38,674 nt of DNA from CBDCZI01 sp965224495. GTDB lineage: Bacteria; Bacteroidota; Bacteroidia; Cytophagales; JAAEPT01. Positions 1-8,231 of this stretch are shown piece by piece. Both the position numbers and the translations under genes were made by a program. The stretch spans positions 1 to 38,674 of the forward strand of contig CBDCZI010000023.1 in the NCBI GenBank assembly GCA_965224495.1. The letters run 5' to 3'. Position 1 is the stretch's first letter, and each line of letters opens with the position of its first letter. The notes below the pieces were generated by a model. The model was not told the DNA's origin. It made no database searches and was given only the letters and a program-made list of their open reading frames with translations.

Positions 1-474
1 TCTGCCTTTGGTGTCGAGTTATTGATGCCAGTCGGGGCAATACCAAAAAAGTACTCGTTCGGTCAAATATGCCGTAATGTTTATTGGTCTAACCTTTTTA
101 TTGTTTTTCTTCGTTCAGATTATCAATAAATCCGTATTCATCCTGTCCAATATTTAATGGTCGGACTTGCTTTATGTTTGTTTTTCACCCTTTTGGTCGC
201 CTTATCAGAGCATATTTCGTTTGGTTATAGTTACCTCATCGCCAGTTCTGCTATTATCGCAATGGTTACAGGGTTTGCCAAATCTATGTTCAAAAACAAC
301 CGATTAACACTCATTTTAGCAGGTGTTTTGACCGTTCTTTACGGCTTTATTTACGTGATTATCCAGCTACAAGATTACGCCTTACTTATCGGAAGTTCAG
401 GATTACTCGTTATTTTAGGATTGGTAATGTACCTTTCTAAAAATATCAATTGGTACAATACCAATGATAAATAA
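1..474 (+). CDS. creD: CreD family inner-membrane protein, C-terminal part (frameshifted)
   Basis: This is the C-terminal part of a CreD (Cet) inner-membrane protein, linked in other bacteria to the CreBC regulon and envelope stress. The 5' end lies outside the window. The readable protein runs SAFGVELLMPVG, then QYQKSTRSVKYAVMFIGL, then from base 157 MVGLALCLFFTLLVALSEH, and ends in KNINWYNTNDK. Motifs such as YQKSTRS-KYA and the SEH and YAL-GS segments are typical of CreD, and at least four hydrophobic helices are visible. Reading it needs two single-base frame corrections, near base 37 (GGGG run) and near base 132. Coding potential continues unchanged on both sides of each, so they look like sequencing errors, though a true pseudogene is not excluded. 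Confidence 0.8.
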
Positions 475-488
475 ATATTTGGAGCATC

Positions 489-640
489 CCCCTTTCTTTA
501 GTCTGTTCATACCCTATTTCGTAGGAAGTATAATAAGAAAAGAAAGGGGAAGGCTCGAAAGAAGAGCGGGGTCAGGCTTTCGGCTATATCTTTTTGGGCT
601 GAAAAAGCCCAAAAAGGGATGTCGCCTCTATCCTTATGCC
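489..640 (+). repeat. Structured intergenic repeat, copy 1 (two hairpins plus two-part repeat)
   Basis: This lies between creD and the metallophosphoesterase. It holds an 11-bp inverted repeat (489-499 with 539-549, CCCCTTTCTTT) and a perfect 11-bp hairpin at 590-616 with a GAAAA loop, flanked by T and A runs like a bidirectional terminator. It also carries module A (564-580, GAGCGGGGTCAGGCTTT) and module B (611-640, containing the motif GGATGTCGCCTCTATCC). Divergent modules occur in the same order near 6.05 kb and, inverted, near 13.7 kb. The reading frame that spans this stretch (464-808) resembles no protein I know, so I treat the region as non-coding. Confidence 0.55.
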
Positions 641-683
641 GTCTGTAAGGAAAAGGGCGATGATGAAATGAAAAATGTAGCCT

Positions 684-1524
684 ATGAATCGAAGAAAATT
701 TATAAAAAGCACCTTGGTTGTTGGAGGAATCGGAGCATTGACAGGTTTGTACGCTTGGCAAATAGAACCTTTTTGGTTAGACTTTGTCAAATTAAAAATG
801 CCCGTTAAAAACCTACCAGACAACTTAGTAGGAAAAACATTGATGCAAATAAGTGATATTCACGTAGGCAATCGTTTTGATAGACAATATTTGATTGAAG
901 CCTTTAAAGAAGCAAAAAAGCACAAACCAGACTTTGTTGCTTATACAGGCGATTATGTCAGTTACGAAAACGAAGAACAATTTCAACAATTAGAAGAAGT
1001 ATTAGTTCATACTGTAAAAGGGAGCTTAGGAACAGTAGGCATCTTAGGAAACCACGATTACGGACACAATTGGTCGCAGAAAAGTGTAGCAAATAAAATA
1101 ACTACGTTACTAGAAAATAAAGGCGTGGAGGTTTTAAGAAATGAACAAACGAAAATTTCAGGGTTAAACTTTATAGGTATAGATGATTATTGGGCAACGA
1201 ATTTTCATCCCGAAAAGGTAATGAATAAATTCAACCCTAAACACGCAAATATTGTACTTTGTCACAATCCAGACGTGGTAGATTTACCTGTATGGAATAA
1301 GTATAATGGTTGGATATTATCAGGTCATACACACGGAGGACAAGTAAAACCACCTTTTTTACCACCTTTGGTTACTCCTGTCAAAAACAAAAAAATATAC
1401 AGCAGGAAAATTTGACTTATCAGGTAATCGAACGCTGTATATCAACCGAGCATTAGGTCATTTATGGCAAGTACGTTTTAATGTTCGCCCCGAAATAACC
1501 ATTTTTGAATTAACACAAGGTTAA
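684..1524 (+). CDS. Tat-exported metallophosphoesterase (frameshifted near its 3' end)
   Basis: This is a calcineurin-type metallophosphoesterase of the YkuE/YaeI kind, which acts on phosphate esters at or outside the cytoplasmic membrane; the substrate is unknown. The N-terminus NRRKFIK followed by a hydrophobic stretch is a twin-arginine signal or anchor. All metal-binding motifs are present in order: SDIHVG, YTGDYV, LGNHDYG, CHNPDVV and SGHTHGGQ. The intact frame runs to about base 1390, where an A7 tract shifts it and gives a premature stop at 1415. One frame over, translation continues as YTAGKFDLSGNRTLYINRAL and ends at 1524 with ELTQG, a normal C-terminus for the family. The break is therefore a one-base homopolymer indel. 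The start at 684 is chosen because it gives the Tat signal. Confidence 0.85.
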
Positions 1525-1580
1525 TCTATAGGTTTACTGTGAGGATAGTGATATTTGAAAATTCAGTATTGTGTTTTCTT

Positions 1581-1611
1581 TTGTATATAAAGTGAAAAAA
1601 CACTATATTTA
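1581..1611 (+). promoter_or_regulatory. Promoter of pfkB
   Basis: TTG at 1581-1583, a 20-base gap, then TATATTTA at 1604-1611, close to the Bacteroidota sigma-ABfr consensus (TTG, 17-23 bases, TAnnTTTG). The predicted transcript would start roughly 10-12 bases before the pfkB ATG. Confidence 0.5.
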
Positions 1612-1629
1612 TCTCTTAATAGTTCGATT

Positions 1630-2560
1630 ATGAAGATTGTTACACTTACGGTAAACCCGTCTATAGATAAAAGCACAGTAGTTTCAGACCTTATCCCTGA
1701 GCACAAACTGAGATGTGATCCACCTGTTTTTCAACCAGGAGGAGGAGGAATAAACGTTTCTCGTGCGATTAATAAAATAGGAGGAGAAAGTTTAGCCGTG
1801 TACTTAGCAGGAGGAGGAACGGGTGAATTATTGACCAAGTTAATCGCTGAAGAAGGTGTGAAATGTAAGGTGATTCAACAAGCAGAGAGAACAAGAGAAA
1901 ATTTCATTGTTGTGGACGGAAGAAAGCAACAATTCCGTTTTGGAATGCCAGGAGGAACAGTAACACCATCAGAATGTAATAAAATACTTCATATTTTAGA
2001 TAACTTGGAAGAGTTACCCGAATACTTGGTGTTGAGTGGTTCTTTACAAGACACCGTAGCATCAGATTTTTATGCTAAGATAGCAGTTGATGCAAGAAAT
2101 AAAGGTGTAAAAGTAGTTTTAGACACTGTGGGGAAGCCATTTGAAGAAACTTTGAAAGTTGGTGTCTTTATGATAAAGCCAAACTTGAAAGAATTGTTTG
2201 ATATGGCAGGATTTCCTGAGATAATCCCAGGTAAATACCCTGAAATAGCTCGTCAATTGATTGATGAAGGCAAAGCAGAAGTAATTGTTATTTCAAAAGG
2301 CTCGCAAGGAGCATCGGATGGTAACAAAAGAGGGACACTATTCTGTCGTACCACCCGCAACAGAATGTAAAAGTACTGTTGGAGCAGGAGATAGTATGGT
2401 TGGTGGTATCGTATTAGGATTAAGTAGAGGCGAAGGATTTGAAAGAGCCTTGCAATTAGGTGTGGCAACAGGAACAGCAGCAACAATGAACGAAGGAACT
2501 TCTCTTTGTAAAAAAGAAGACGTTGACAAGATTATGGCATACTTCGCAACGAATAGCTAA
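1630..2560 (+). CDS. pfkB: 6-phosphofructokinase II, PfkB family (frameshifted)
   Basis: This is a ribokinase-fold (PfkB family) kinase that phosphorylates fructose 6-phosphate in glycolysis. It resembles E. coli PfkB most: TLTVNPSIDKST at the N-terminus, KLRC-PPVFQPGGGGINVSR (substrate loop), KPNLKEL mid-protein, then VVPPATECKSTVGAGDSMVG with the catalytic Asp in GAGDS, and a C-terminal MNEGTSLCKKEDVDKIMAYF. The frame changes at about 2316-2317: the upstream frame gives ISKGSQGAS and the downstream frame resumes at MVTKEGHYSVVPP, consistent with one extra G. The two halves together give about 310 residues, the normal length. It stands alone with its own promoter and terminator. Confidence 0.9.
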
Positions 2561-2577
2561 ATATTAGATAAAGTATT

Positions 2578-2610
2578 AAAAGGCTGATATACAACGTATC
2601 GGCTTTTTTT
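2578..2610 (+). terminator. Rho-independent terminator after pfkB
   Basis: A stem formed by AAAGGCTGATA and TATCGGCTTT (two G-U pairs) with a 7-base loop, followed by a T8 run, 18 bases after the pfkB stop. Confidence 0.75.
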
Positions 2611-2726
2611 ATGCTTTATTTTAAATAAAAATAAGGGTAAAACGTAGGTTTCTTGTCATTATCCGTAAACTGATAGAATTGGTTTTGAATAAAATAGTTT
2701 CTTTAGAAGGAAAAATAGGTTTATAG

Positions 2727-5075
2727 ATGAATAGATTGAAAAACATATGGGTGTTATTAGCGTTTTTAGTGACCTCAATAAGTTTTGCTCAAGAGCAATT
2801 TAAAATAACAGGAATAGTTAAAGATAGTAAAACAGGCGAACTACTTTTTAGTACAGCTGTTCGTGTCCAAGAAACAGGAGCTATTGTTACGGCAGGTTTT
2901 AATGGTGAATTTGAATTTTTACTACCAGAAGGAGCGTACAATATAAAAGCAGTAATGTTGGGTTACAAAACAATGATAAAACCGGTAACTGTAACAGAAG
3001 ATACAGAAGTCGTTTTTTTATTAGAAACTGATGCTATAGAGTTAGAAGAAGTTGTTATTGTTATTGAAAAAGAAGACGAAAATGTAAAGTCTGTAGAGAT
3101 AGGCGTACAAGAATTGGATATTGAAGAAATAAAGAAAATTCCACCGTTGTTAGGAGAGGTTGATGTCGTGAAATCGTTAGAGTTGTTACCAGGAGTAACT
3201 ACTGCAGGAGAAGGCTCATCAGGTTTCAATGTACGTGGAGGAACGATAGACCAAAACTTCATACTTTTAGATTATGCACCTATTTATAGTTCTTCACATC
3301 TATTTGGTTTTTTCTCTGTATTTAATTCTGATGCAATAAGTAGTTTGAAATTATACAAAGGAGGGATACCAGCAGAATATGGAGGACGTATTAGTTCTGT
3401 TTTAGATGTCCGTCAGACGGCAGGGAATAGAGATTCGGCAACAGTAAAAGGAGGTGTAGGTTTTGTGTCAGGACGATTAACAGCTTCTATGCCGATAGAC
3501 AGTGGTCGAGGTGCTGTATTAGTTTCGGCGAGAAGATCATGGGCAGATTTGTTTTTTGGATTTGCTAAAAACAAAAGTTTAAAAACAGCAAAAGCCTATT
3601 TTTATGACCTCAACACCAAAGTTGAATACGACTTAGGGGAAAATGATAAAGTAGCCGTTTCAGCTTATTATGGTAGAGACGTTTTTGGATTTGGAAAAAT
3701 CTTTCGATTTGATTGGGGAAATACGGCAGTTTCAAGTGTTTGGACGCATTCGTATGGCGATAAATTAATTTCAGATGTATCTGCGTATTACACCGATTAC
3801 AGTTATAAAATAAAGGGAGGAGAAGTTTTTGAAGTAAAATCAGCAATTAAAAACTTTAGTGCCAATGCAAAGTTCGAGTATTTCATCAATGACAAGCATA
3901 CAATGAAATTTGGTGTAAATTCGGTTTATTACGGATTGAGTCCAGGTGAGATTTCGGGAGCACAGTTAAACTCAGATGCCTTAGAAAAAGAAGCAGGAGT
4001 AGAATTGTCTCCTTATATTTCAGATGAATACAAACTCTCTAAAAAAATAACCATATTGGGAGGCTTACGTTACTCTTCTTTTATGAATTACGGACCAGGA
4101 ACAGTACGCTCGTATAAAGAGAATCAACCAAGAACAAATGGTACGGTAACAACTACTAAAACATACAAAAAAAGAGAATTGGCACAATGGTACGGTGGTT
4201 TTGAGCCTCGCTTAGCAATGAATTATGCCATCGACAGTATCAGCTCATTGAAAATGGGTTACAACAGAACAAGGCAATACATTCATTTGATATCGAATAC
4301 CTCAAGTGGTTTACCTATCGATGTATGGAAATTAAGTGACCAAAACATAGCACCACAAATCGGCGACCAAATATCGTTAGGTTATTTCAGAAATTTCAAA
4401 GAAAATATGTTTGAAGCATCGGCTGAGATTTACTACAAATCGATGCATGACTTGTTGGATTATAAAAATGGAGCAAGACTTATTTTTAATAAAAACATAG
4501 AAACAGAGGTTATTGCAGGAAAAGGTCGTTCGTACGGTTTAGAATTATTTGTAAAAAAGAAAAAAGGAAAATTAACAGGTTGGATTAGTTATACCTTATC
4601 AAGAACTCAACGAAAAACAGACTCTAAATTCATCAATGAAATCATTAACAACAACCAATGGTACTCGGCTAATTACGACAAACCACACGATCTGAGTATT
4701 GTTTTGGCTTATGAAATTTCAAAGCGAATAAGTGTTGCCTCCTCTTTTATTTATTCAACAGGAAAGCCCGTGAGTGTACCTGATTCGAAATACCAGTACC
4801 AAGGAGTGACTGTAGCTAATGTAAGTACACGAAACGGAACAAGAGTACCTGATTACCATAGATTAGACCTTTCTTGTACCGTTTACCCTAAAAAATACAA
4901 ACAGCGTAAATTTAAGACGTATTGGGTATTCTCTGTTTACAATGTCTATGCACGAAAAAACGCATATTCATATTCGTTTAGTGAGTCTTTGGATAATCCT
5001 AACGAAACAGAAACTACCCAATTATCTATTTTGGGGACAATATTACCTGCTGTAACCTTCAATTTTGAATTTTAA
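2727..5075 (+). CDS. TonB-dependent outer-membrane receptor with N-terminal carboxypeptidase-like domain
   Basis: This 782-residue outer-membrane transporter has a signal peptide ending SISFAQ and then a carboxypeptidase-regulatory-like beta domain at about residues 24-100 (ITGIVKDSKTGELLFSTAV and a YNIKAVMLGYKT strand). The TonB plug follows (LLGEVDVVKSLELLPGV, GFNVRGGTIDQN, LLDYAPIY), then a beta-barrel ending in a terminal aromatic strand (AVTFNFEF). The missing SusD partner and the DUF4249 lipoprotein immediately downstream suggest this is not a SusC glycan importer. The ligand is unknown. The receptor stop (5073-5075) and the ATG of the next gene (5080) are four bases apart, so the two are probably co-transcribed. 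Confidence 0.9.
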   Translation: MNRLKNIWVLLAFLVTSISFAQEQFKITGIVKDSKTGELLFSTAVRVQETGAIVTAGFNGEFEFLLPEGAYNIKAVMLGYKTMIKPVTVTEDTEVVFLLETDAIELEEVVIVIEKEDENVKSVEIGVQELDIEEIKKIPPLLGEVDVVKSLELLPGVTTAGEGSSGFNVRGGTIDQNFILLDYAPIYSSSHLFGFFSVFNSDAISSLKLYKGGIPAEYGGRISSVLDVRQTAGNRDSATVKGGVGFVSGRLTASMPIDSGRGAVLVSARRSWADLFFGFAKNKSLKTAKAYFYDLNTKVEYDLGENDKVAVSAYYGRDVFGFGKIFRFDWGNTAVSSVWTHSYGDKLISDVSAYYTDYSYKIKGGEVFEVKSAIKNFSANAKFEYFINDKHTMKFGVNSVYYGLSPGEISGAQLNSDALEKEAGVELSPYISDEYKLSKKITILGGLRYSSFMNYGPGTVRSYKENQPRTNGTVTTTKTYKKRELAQWYGGFEPRLAMNYAIDSISSLKMGYNRTRQYIHLISNTSSGLPIDVWKLSDQNIAPQIGDQISLGYFRNFKENMFEASAEIYYKSMHDLLDYKNGARLIFNKNIETEVIAGKGRSYGLELFVKKKKGKLTGWISYTLSRTQRKTDSKFINEIINNNQWYSANYDKPHDLSIVLAYEISKRISVASSFIYSTGKPVSVPDSKYQYQGVTVANVSTRNGTRVPDYHRLDLSCTVYPKKYKQRKFKTYWVFSVYNVYARKNAYSYSFSESLDNPNETETTQLSILGTILPAVTFNFEF

Positions 5076-5079
5076 TCTT

Positions 5080-5949
5080 ATGAATAAATTACTCTTAATT
5101 ACCGCACTGTTGGTCGTCTTTACAGCTTGTGAGACAAAGGTTGATTTAGATGTCGCCGAAGGACCGAAAAACATTATTGTTGACGGAGGTATTACCGATA
5201 AAATCGGTCCAGACACTATTTATTTATCACAAACCCAAGATTACAATTCGAAAGAAGGGATTAGTTATATCACGGGAGCAACGCTTATAGTGACTGAAAA
5301 CGGCACGGTAGAAGATGCTTTAGTTGAAATCTCACCAGGTACTTATATCACTCAAACTATCGGTAAAGGTACAATAGGAGCGACTTACCAGTTGTATATC
5401 AAAACTCCCGAAGGCGTGGAGTACGAGTCGTTGATTGAAACCATGCAACAAGTACCCGCTATCGACTCTTTGTATTTCAGAAAAACAGATGAATTAGAAG
5501 ATCTTGAAGTTATTTTGGGCGAAGACGAAGATGATGCTTTGTTTTTTGGCGAATATGTAGGGCTTGTAGCGATACAAGACCCACCAGAAACGCGTAATTA
5601 CCTACGTCATAAGATATGGTTAAACCACCAATACCAAAAGGGCACTGGAGATATAGCCCTTTATGATGACCAATACACCAATGGACAATACCTCAAAGAT
5701 GTTGATCAAACCATTGATTTATTTGTCGATGACACCCTGAAAGTGGAGCAAATTGCATTAACAGAAGGTGCTTACCGTTATTTAGAAGACTTCATTCGGA
5801 CGGTAACTGCAGGAGGAGGTCCTTTTGACCCTGCCCCAGCACCCTTGATTGGTAATATTTTCAAAAAGGGAAGCACGACGGAATATGGTTTAGGTTATTT
5901 TCATGCAAGCTCAAGCGTATCTGTAGAGGAAATAGTGGAGCAGAGGTGA
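5080..5949 (+). CDS. DUF4249 domain lipoprotein
   Basis: This is a 289-residue lipoprotein of the DUF4249 family, which in Bacteroidota is usually encoded next to a TonB receptor of the type found upstream; its function is unknown. A short hydrophobic signal is followed by FTAC with the lipidated Cys at residue 17 and then acidic residues. Family features include IIVDGGITDK-GPDTIYLSQTQ near the N-terminus and a C-terminal stretch with GNIF and GLGYFHASSSVSVEE. I take the ATG at 5080, because the upstream in-frame ATG at 5065 lies inside the receptor gene and would spoil the signal peptide. It probably sits on the cell surface or the inner leaflet of the outer membrane and assists the receptor (inference). 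Confidence 0.85.
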   Translation: MNKLLLITALLVVFTACETKVDLDVAEGPKNIIVDGGITDKIGPDTIYLSQTQDYNSKEGISYITGATLIVTENGTVEDALVEISPGTYITQTIGKGTIGATYQLYIKTPEGVEYESLIETMQQVPAIDSLYFRKTDELEDLEVILGEDEDDALFFGEYVGLVAIQDPPETRNYLRHKIWLNHQYQKGTGDIALYDDQYTNGQYLKDVDQTIDLFVDDTLKVEQIALTEGAYRYLEDFIRTVTAGGGPFDPAPAPLIGNIFKKGSTTEYGLGYFHASSSVSVEEIVEQR

Positions 5950-5958
5950 TTTTGTAAT

Positions 5959-5975
5959 GAGGAGCTTCCTCTTTG
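5959..5975 (+). terminator. Weak terminator after DUF4249 gene
   Basis: A short hairpin GAGGA-GCT-TCCTC followed by TTTG, just 10 bases after the stop. The stem is only 5 bp, so confidence is limited. Confidence 0.35.
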
Positions 5976-5990
5976 TTATGAATTGATTTT

Positions 5991-6182
5991 TCTTTACTAA
6001 ATAGCAAAAGTACCGATAGAAATGAAATCAGTCGATAAAACTCAGGGCGAGGTCGGGCTTTATCGTTCTCAATCTTTCGGTGTGAGATGTACAGCTATTT
6101 AGTAAAGATATAGAATCATTGAGTTCGTAGCAATCAAGACAGCGTAGAGAACCTCAAGGATTTCCACTTCAATCCCTAAGCC
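5991..6182 (+). repeat. Two-part dispersed repeat, copy 2, with 15-bp inverted repeat
   Basis: A perfect inverted repeat, TCTTTACTAAATAGC (5991-6005) and its complement (6094-6108), encloses about 88 bases. Inside is a segment (6012-6086) that aligns with the reverse complement of 13734-13806; both have ACCGATAGAAA at one end, GGTCGGGCTTT in the middle and CGGTG-GAG at the other end. Module B (6156-6182, containing TTCAATCCCTAAGCC) lies to the right and also recurs in the 13.6 kb copy. The inverted repeat and the small size resemble a miniature non-autonomous element, but no target-site duplication is evident. Confidence 0.6.
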
Positions 6183-6251
6183 AGTTACCTGGATTTGTAG
6201 AAGTAAACCTTTGATAAAAAAGAAGTACAGTCATTTCTTTCCTAATAGCTG

Positions 6252-6280
6252 TTGAAGACGTTACTAATTTCTTATATTTA
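6252..6280 (+). promoter_or_regulatory. Promoter of nfeD-floA
   Basis: TTG at 6252-6254, an 18-base gap, then TATATTTA at 6273-6280, matching the Bacteroidota promoter pattern. The ATG follows 16 bases later. Confidence 0.5.
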
Positions 6281-6296
6281 ACAAAAAAAAGAAACT

Positions 6297-6758
6297 ATGA
6301 CGGCAGGTATTGTACTCACGCTAATAATAATCGGATTAATTCTTATCGTAATAGAGCTATTTCTTATTCCAGGATCGACCGTTGTCGGACTTTCAGGGTT
6401 TATTATGGCATGTGTTGGTGTTTATGGTTCTTTTGAAGCATTCGGTACGTGGGGCGGAGTCATTACATTTCTTGTAACAGGTCTATTGAGTTTGGCGGGG
6501 TTAGTTGTTGCAATAAAAACAAAAGCATGGAAAATCTTTGCTCTTAATAGTGCTATTGATGAAAAAGTAAAAACTCAAAACCAATCCAACTTGACGGTCG
6601 GGCAAGAAGGGGTTACCGTTTCGGCATTACGTCCAGAAGGAAAAGTAGCCTTTAACGAAATTTATTTTGAAGTTTCTTCCTCTACATTTGTAGAAGTCGG
6701 ACAAAAAGTGAAAATTACAGCATTAAACTTAAATCAAATTTTTGTAGAACAAATTTAA
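6297..6758 (+). CDS. NfeD-like membrane protein
   Basis: This 153-residue protein has two or three membrane helices (about residues 4-75, with the typical ELFLIPGSTVVGLSG motif) followed by a small OB-fold domain (about 95-153: VGQEGVTVSALRPEGKV ... VEVGQKVKI). It is the short NfeD form without a ClpP-like protease domain. NfeD proteins are encoded next to flotillin/stomatin proteins and are thought to act with them in membrane microdomains. Here the stop is four bases before the floA ATG, so the two form an operon under the promoter at 6252-6280. Confidence 0.85.
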   Translation: MTAGIVLTLIIIGLILIVIELFLIPGSTVVGLSGFIMACVGVYGSFEAFGTWGGVITFLVTGLLSLAGLVVAIKTKAWKIFALNSAIDEKVKTQNQSNLTVGQEGVTVSALRPEGKVAFNEIYFEVSSSTFVEVGQKVKITALNLNQIFVEQI

Positions 6759-6762
6759 CATT

Positions 6763-7737
6763 ATGGGTATTTCAACAATTGTCATTGGCGCATTAGTCAT
6801 TGTCGCACTTATTTTCTTCTTGCTTATCTTCCAAATGGTAGGTTTGTGGGTTTCAGCATTACTTTCAGGAGTAAACATCAATTTATTTCAATTGTTGTTT
6901 ATGCGTATCCGAAAGGTACCACCGTCAACCATTGTAAACGCAATGGTAACTTCTCACAAAGCAGGAATAGAATTAACAAGAGACGAACTAGAAGCTCACT
7001 TTTTAGCAGGAGGGCACGTGTCTTCGGTTATAAACGCACTTATATCGGCTGATAAAGCAAATATTGAATTAGATTTCAAGCAAGCCGCCGCTATTGACTT
7101 GGCAGGTAGAGATGTATTTGAAGCGGTACAGACTTCAGTAAATCCACGTGTGATTAATACACCAAATGTAGTTGCCGTAGCACAAGATGGTATCCAATTA
7201 ATCGCAAAAGCAAGAGTAACTGTCCGTGCCAATATTAGCCGTTTGGTTGGTGGAGCAGGAGAGGAAACAATCTTGGCTCGTGTTGGTGAAGGTATTGTAA
7301 CCTCTATTGGTTCATCTCAATCACACAAAATGGTATTAGAAAACCCAGATTCTATTTCTAAATTGGTACTTCAAAAAGGGTTAGATTCAGGGACAGCATT
7401 CGAAATTCTATCAATTGATATCGCAGATATTGACATAGGAGAAAACATTGGAGCAAAACTTCAAATTGACCAAGCAGATGCCGATTTGAAAGTAGCAGAA
7501 GCAAGAGCAGAAGAGCGTAGAGCAATGGCTGTAGCAGTAGAACAAGAAATGGTTGCCAAAGCACAAGAAGCAAGAGCAAAAGTAATTGAAGCAGAAGCTC
7601 AGATTCCTTTAGCAATGGCAGATGCTTTCAAAAGTGGGAACTTAGGGATAATGGATTATTACAAAATGAAAAATATCCAGTCGGACACTTCAATGAGAGA
7701 TTCTATCGCAGGAAACGATGCGACAACAAAAGATTAA
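6763..7737 (+). CDS. floA: Flotillin-like protein FloA
   Basis: This 324-residue flotillin-like protein of the FloA (YqfA, formerly UPF0365) family scaffolds functional membrane microdomains at the cytoplasmic membrane. An N-terminal hydrophobic segment (about residues 3-35) is followed by family signatures RIRKVPPSTIVNAMVTSHKA, LAGGHV, ARVTVRANISRLVGGAGEET and VGEGIVTSIGS. A long helical Glu/Ala-rich coiled coil follows (about 240-290, repeated AEARAEERRA-type heptads), and then a short MDYYKMKNIQSDT tail. Length and order match known FloA proteins. It is co-transcribed with nfeD and followed by a strong terminator. Confidence 0.93.
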   Translation: MGISTIVIGALVIVALIFFLLIFQMVGLWVSALLSGVNINLFQLLFMRIRKVPPSTIVNAMVTSHKAGIELTRDELEAHFLAGGHVSSVINALISADKANIELDFKQAAAIDLAGRDVFEAVQTSVNPRVINTPNVVAVAQDGIQLIAKARVTVRANISRLVGGAGEETILARVGEGIVTSIGSSQSHKMVLENPDSISKLVLQKGLDSGTAFEILSIDIADIDIGENIGAKLQIDQADADLKVAEARAEERRAMAVAVEQEMVAKAQEARAKVIEAEAQIPLAMADAFKSGNLGIMDYYKMKNIQSDTSMRDSIAGNDATTKD

Positions 7738-7757
7738 GATTAATTAATTCTTATAAG

Positions 7758-7790
7758 AGCCTCCAAATTAAGTTTTGGAGGCTTTTTTTT
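7758..7790 (+). terminator. Rho-independent terminator after floA
   Basis: AGCCTCCAAA pairs perfectly with TTTGGAGGCT across a short loop and is followed by a T8 run, 20 bases after the floA stop. Confidence 0.9.
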
Positions 7791-7808
7791 GTGCAAATTT
7801 TGAGTGTT

Positions 7809-7836
7809 TTGAAAATAAAATGACATTTTATTTTTA
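7809..7836 (+). promoter_or_regulatory. Promoter of ars operon
   Basis: TTG at 7809-7811, a 17-base gap, then TATTTTTA at 7829-7836. Transcription would start around 7842, directly in front of the palindrome at 7849-7868. Confidence 0.5.
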
Positions 7837-7848
7837 TAGTAAATTATA

Positions 7849-7868
7849 ATATCGTAATATTACGATAT
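7849..7868. promoter_or_regulatory. Perfect 20-bp palindrome, probable ArsR operator
   Basis: ATATCGTAATATTACGATAT is an exact palindrome of 20 bp. Its last two bases are the first two bases of the arsR start codon (ATG at 7867). ArsR-family repressors bind such imperfect or perfect dyads near their own promoters, so this is most likely the autoregulatory operator. Because it sits between the predicted -7 box and the start codon, the repressor would block both polymerase escape and the translation initiation region. Confidence 0.75.
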
Positions 7869-8196
7869 GGGAATAAGGAAAACAGAAGGTTTTACAGAGG
7901 AACAACTCGAGTTTTCGGGATTTGCTAAAGCGTTGGGACACCCAGCAAGAGTTGCTATTTTAGAATATTTAGCGAATACTTCTGCTTGTGTTTGTGGCGA
8001 TTTGGTTGATGTCTTGCCTTTGGCACAATCGACAGTTTCACAGCATTTGAAAGAGCTCAAAGCAGTAGGCTTGATACAAGGTGAGATAGAAGAGAATAAA
8101 CTCTGTTATTGCCTTAACCGAGAAAATTGGAATAAATTAAAAAACTATATTGATAAATTACAACCTACTAAAAAGTTACAAACGACCTGTTGTTAG
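7867..8196 (+). CDS. arsR: ArsR-family metalloregulatory repressor
   Basis: This 109-residue winged-helix repressor senses arsenite/antimonite (probably) and controls the genes downstream. It has the family hallmark LGHPARVAILEYL (about residues 23-35), a recognition helix LAQSTVSQHLKEL (52-64) and a beta-wing GLIQGEIEENKLCYCL. Likely metal ligands are Cys41 and Cys43 (ACVCGDLV), with additional cysteine pairs at 80/82 and at the very C-terminus (108/109). The start at 7867 agrees with the N-terminus of homologues and overlaps the operator palindrome. It is the first gene of a four-gene operon; the gap to the next gene is 35 bases. Confidence 0.9.
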   Translation: MGIRKTEGFTEEQLEFSGFAKALGHPARVAILEYLANTSACVCGDLVDVLPLAQSTVSQHLKELKAVGLIQGEIEENKLCYCLNRENWNKLKNYIDKLQPTKKLQTTCC

Positions 8197-8231
8197 GTGA
8201 GTAAATAGATACATTTTAAAACGATAAAATT

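Larger units (their letters stand above)
5950..6296. other. Intergenic region with repeat copy 2
   Basis: This 347-base gap between the DUF4249 gene and nfeD has no credible ORF. It contains a weak hairpin, a perfect 15-bp inverted repeat enclosing repeat module A, module B further right, and the nfeD promoter. Nothing else was recognised. Confidence 0.6.

Noticed and set aside
464..808. Open frame of 114 codons between creD and the phosphoesterase
   Set aside because: It runs through hairpins and repeat modules, overlaps the start of the phosphoesterase in another frame and resembles no protein; the composition is not coding-like.
5991..6108. Insertion sequence at the 15-bp inverted repeat
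   Set aside because: The 118-bp unit has no transposase gene and no evident target duplication; at most it is a miniature non-autonomous element.
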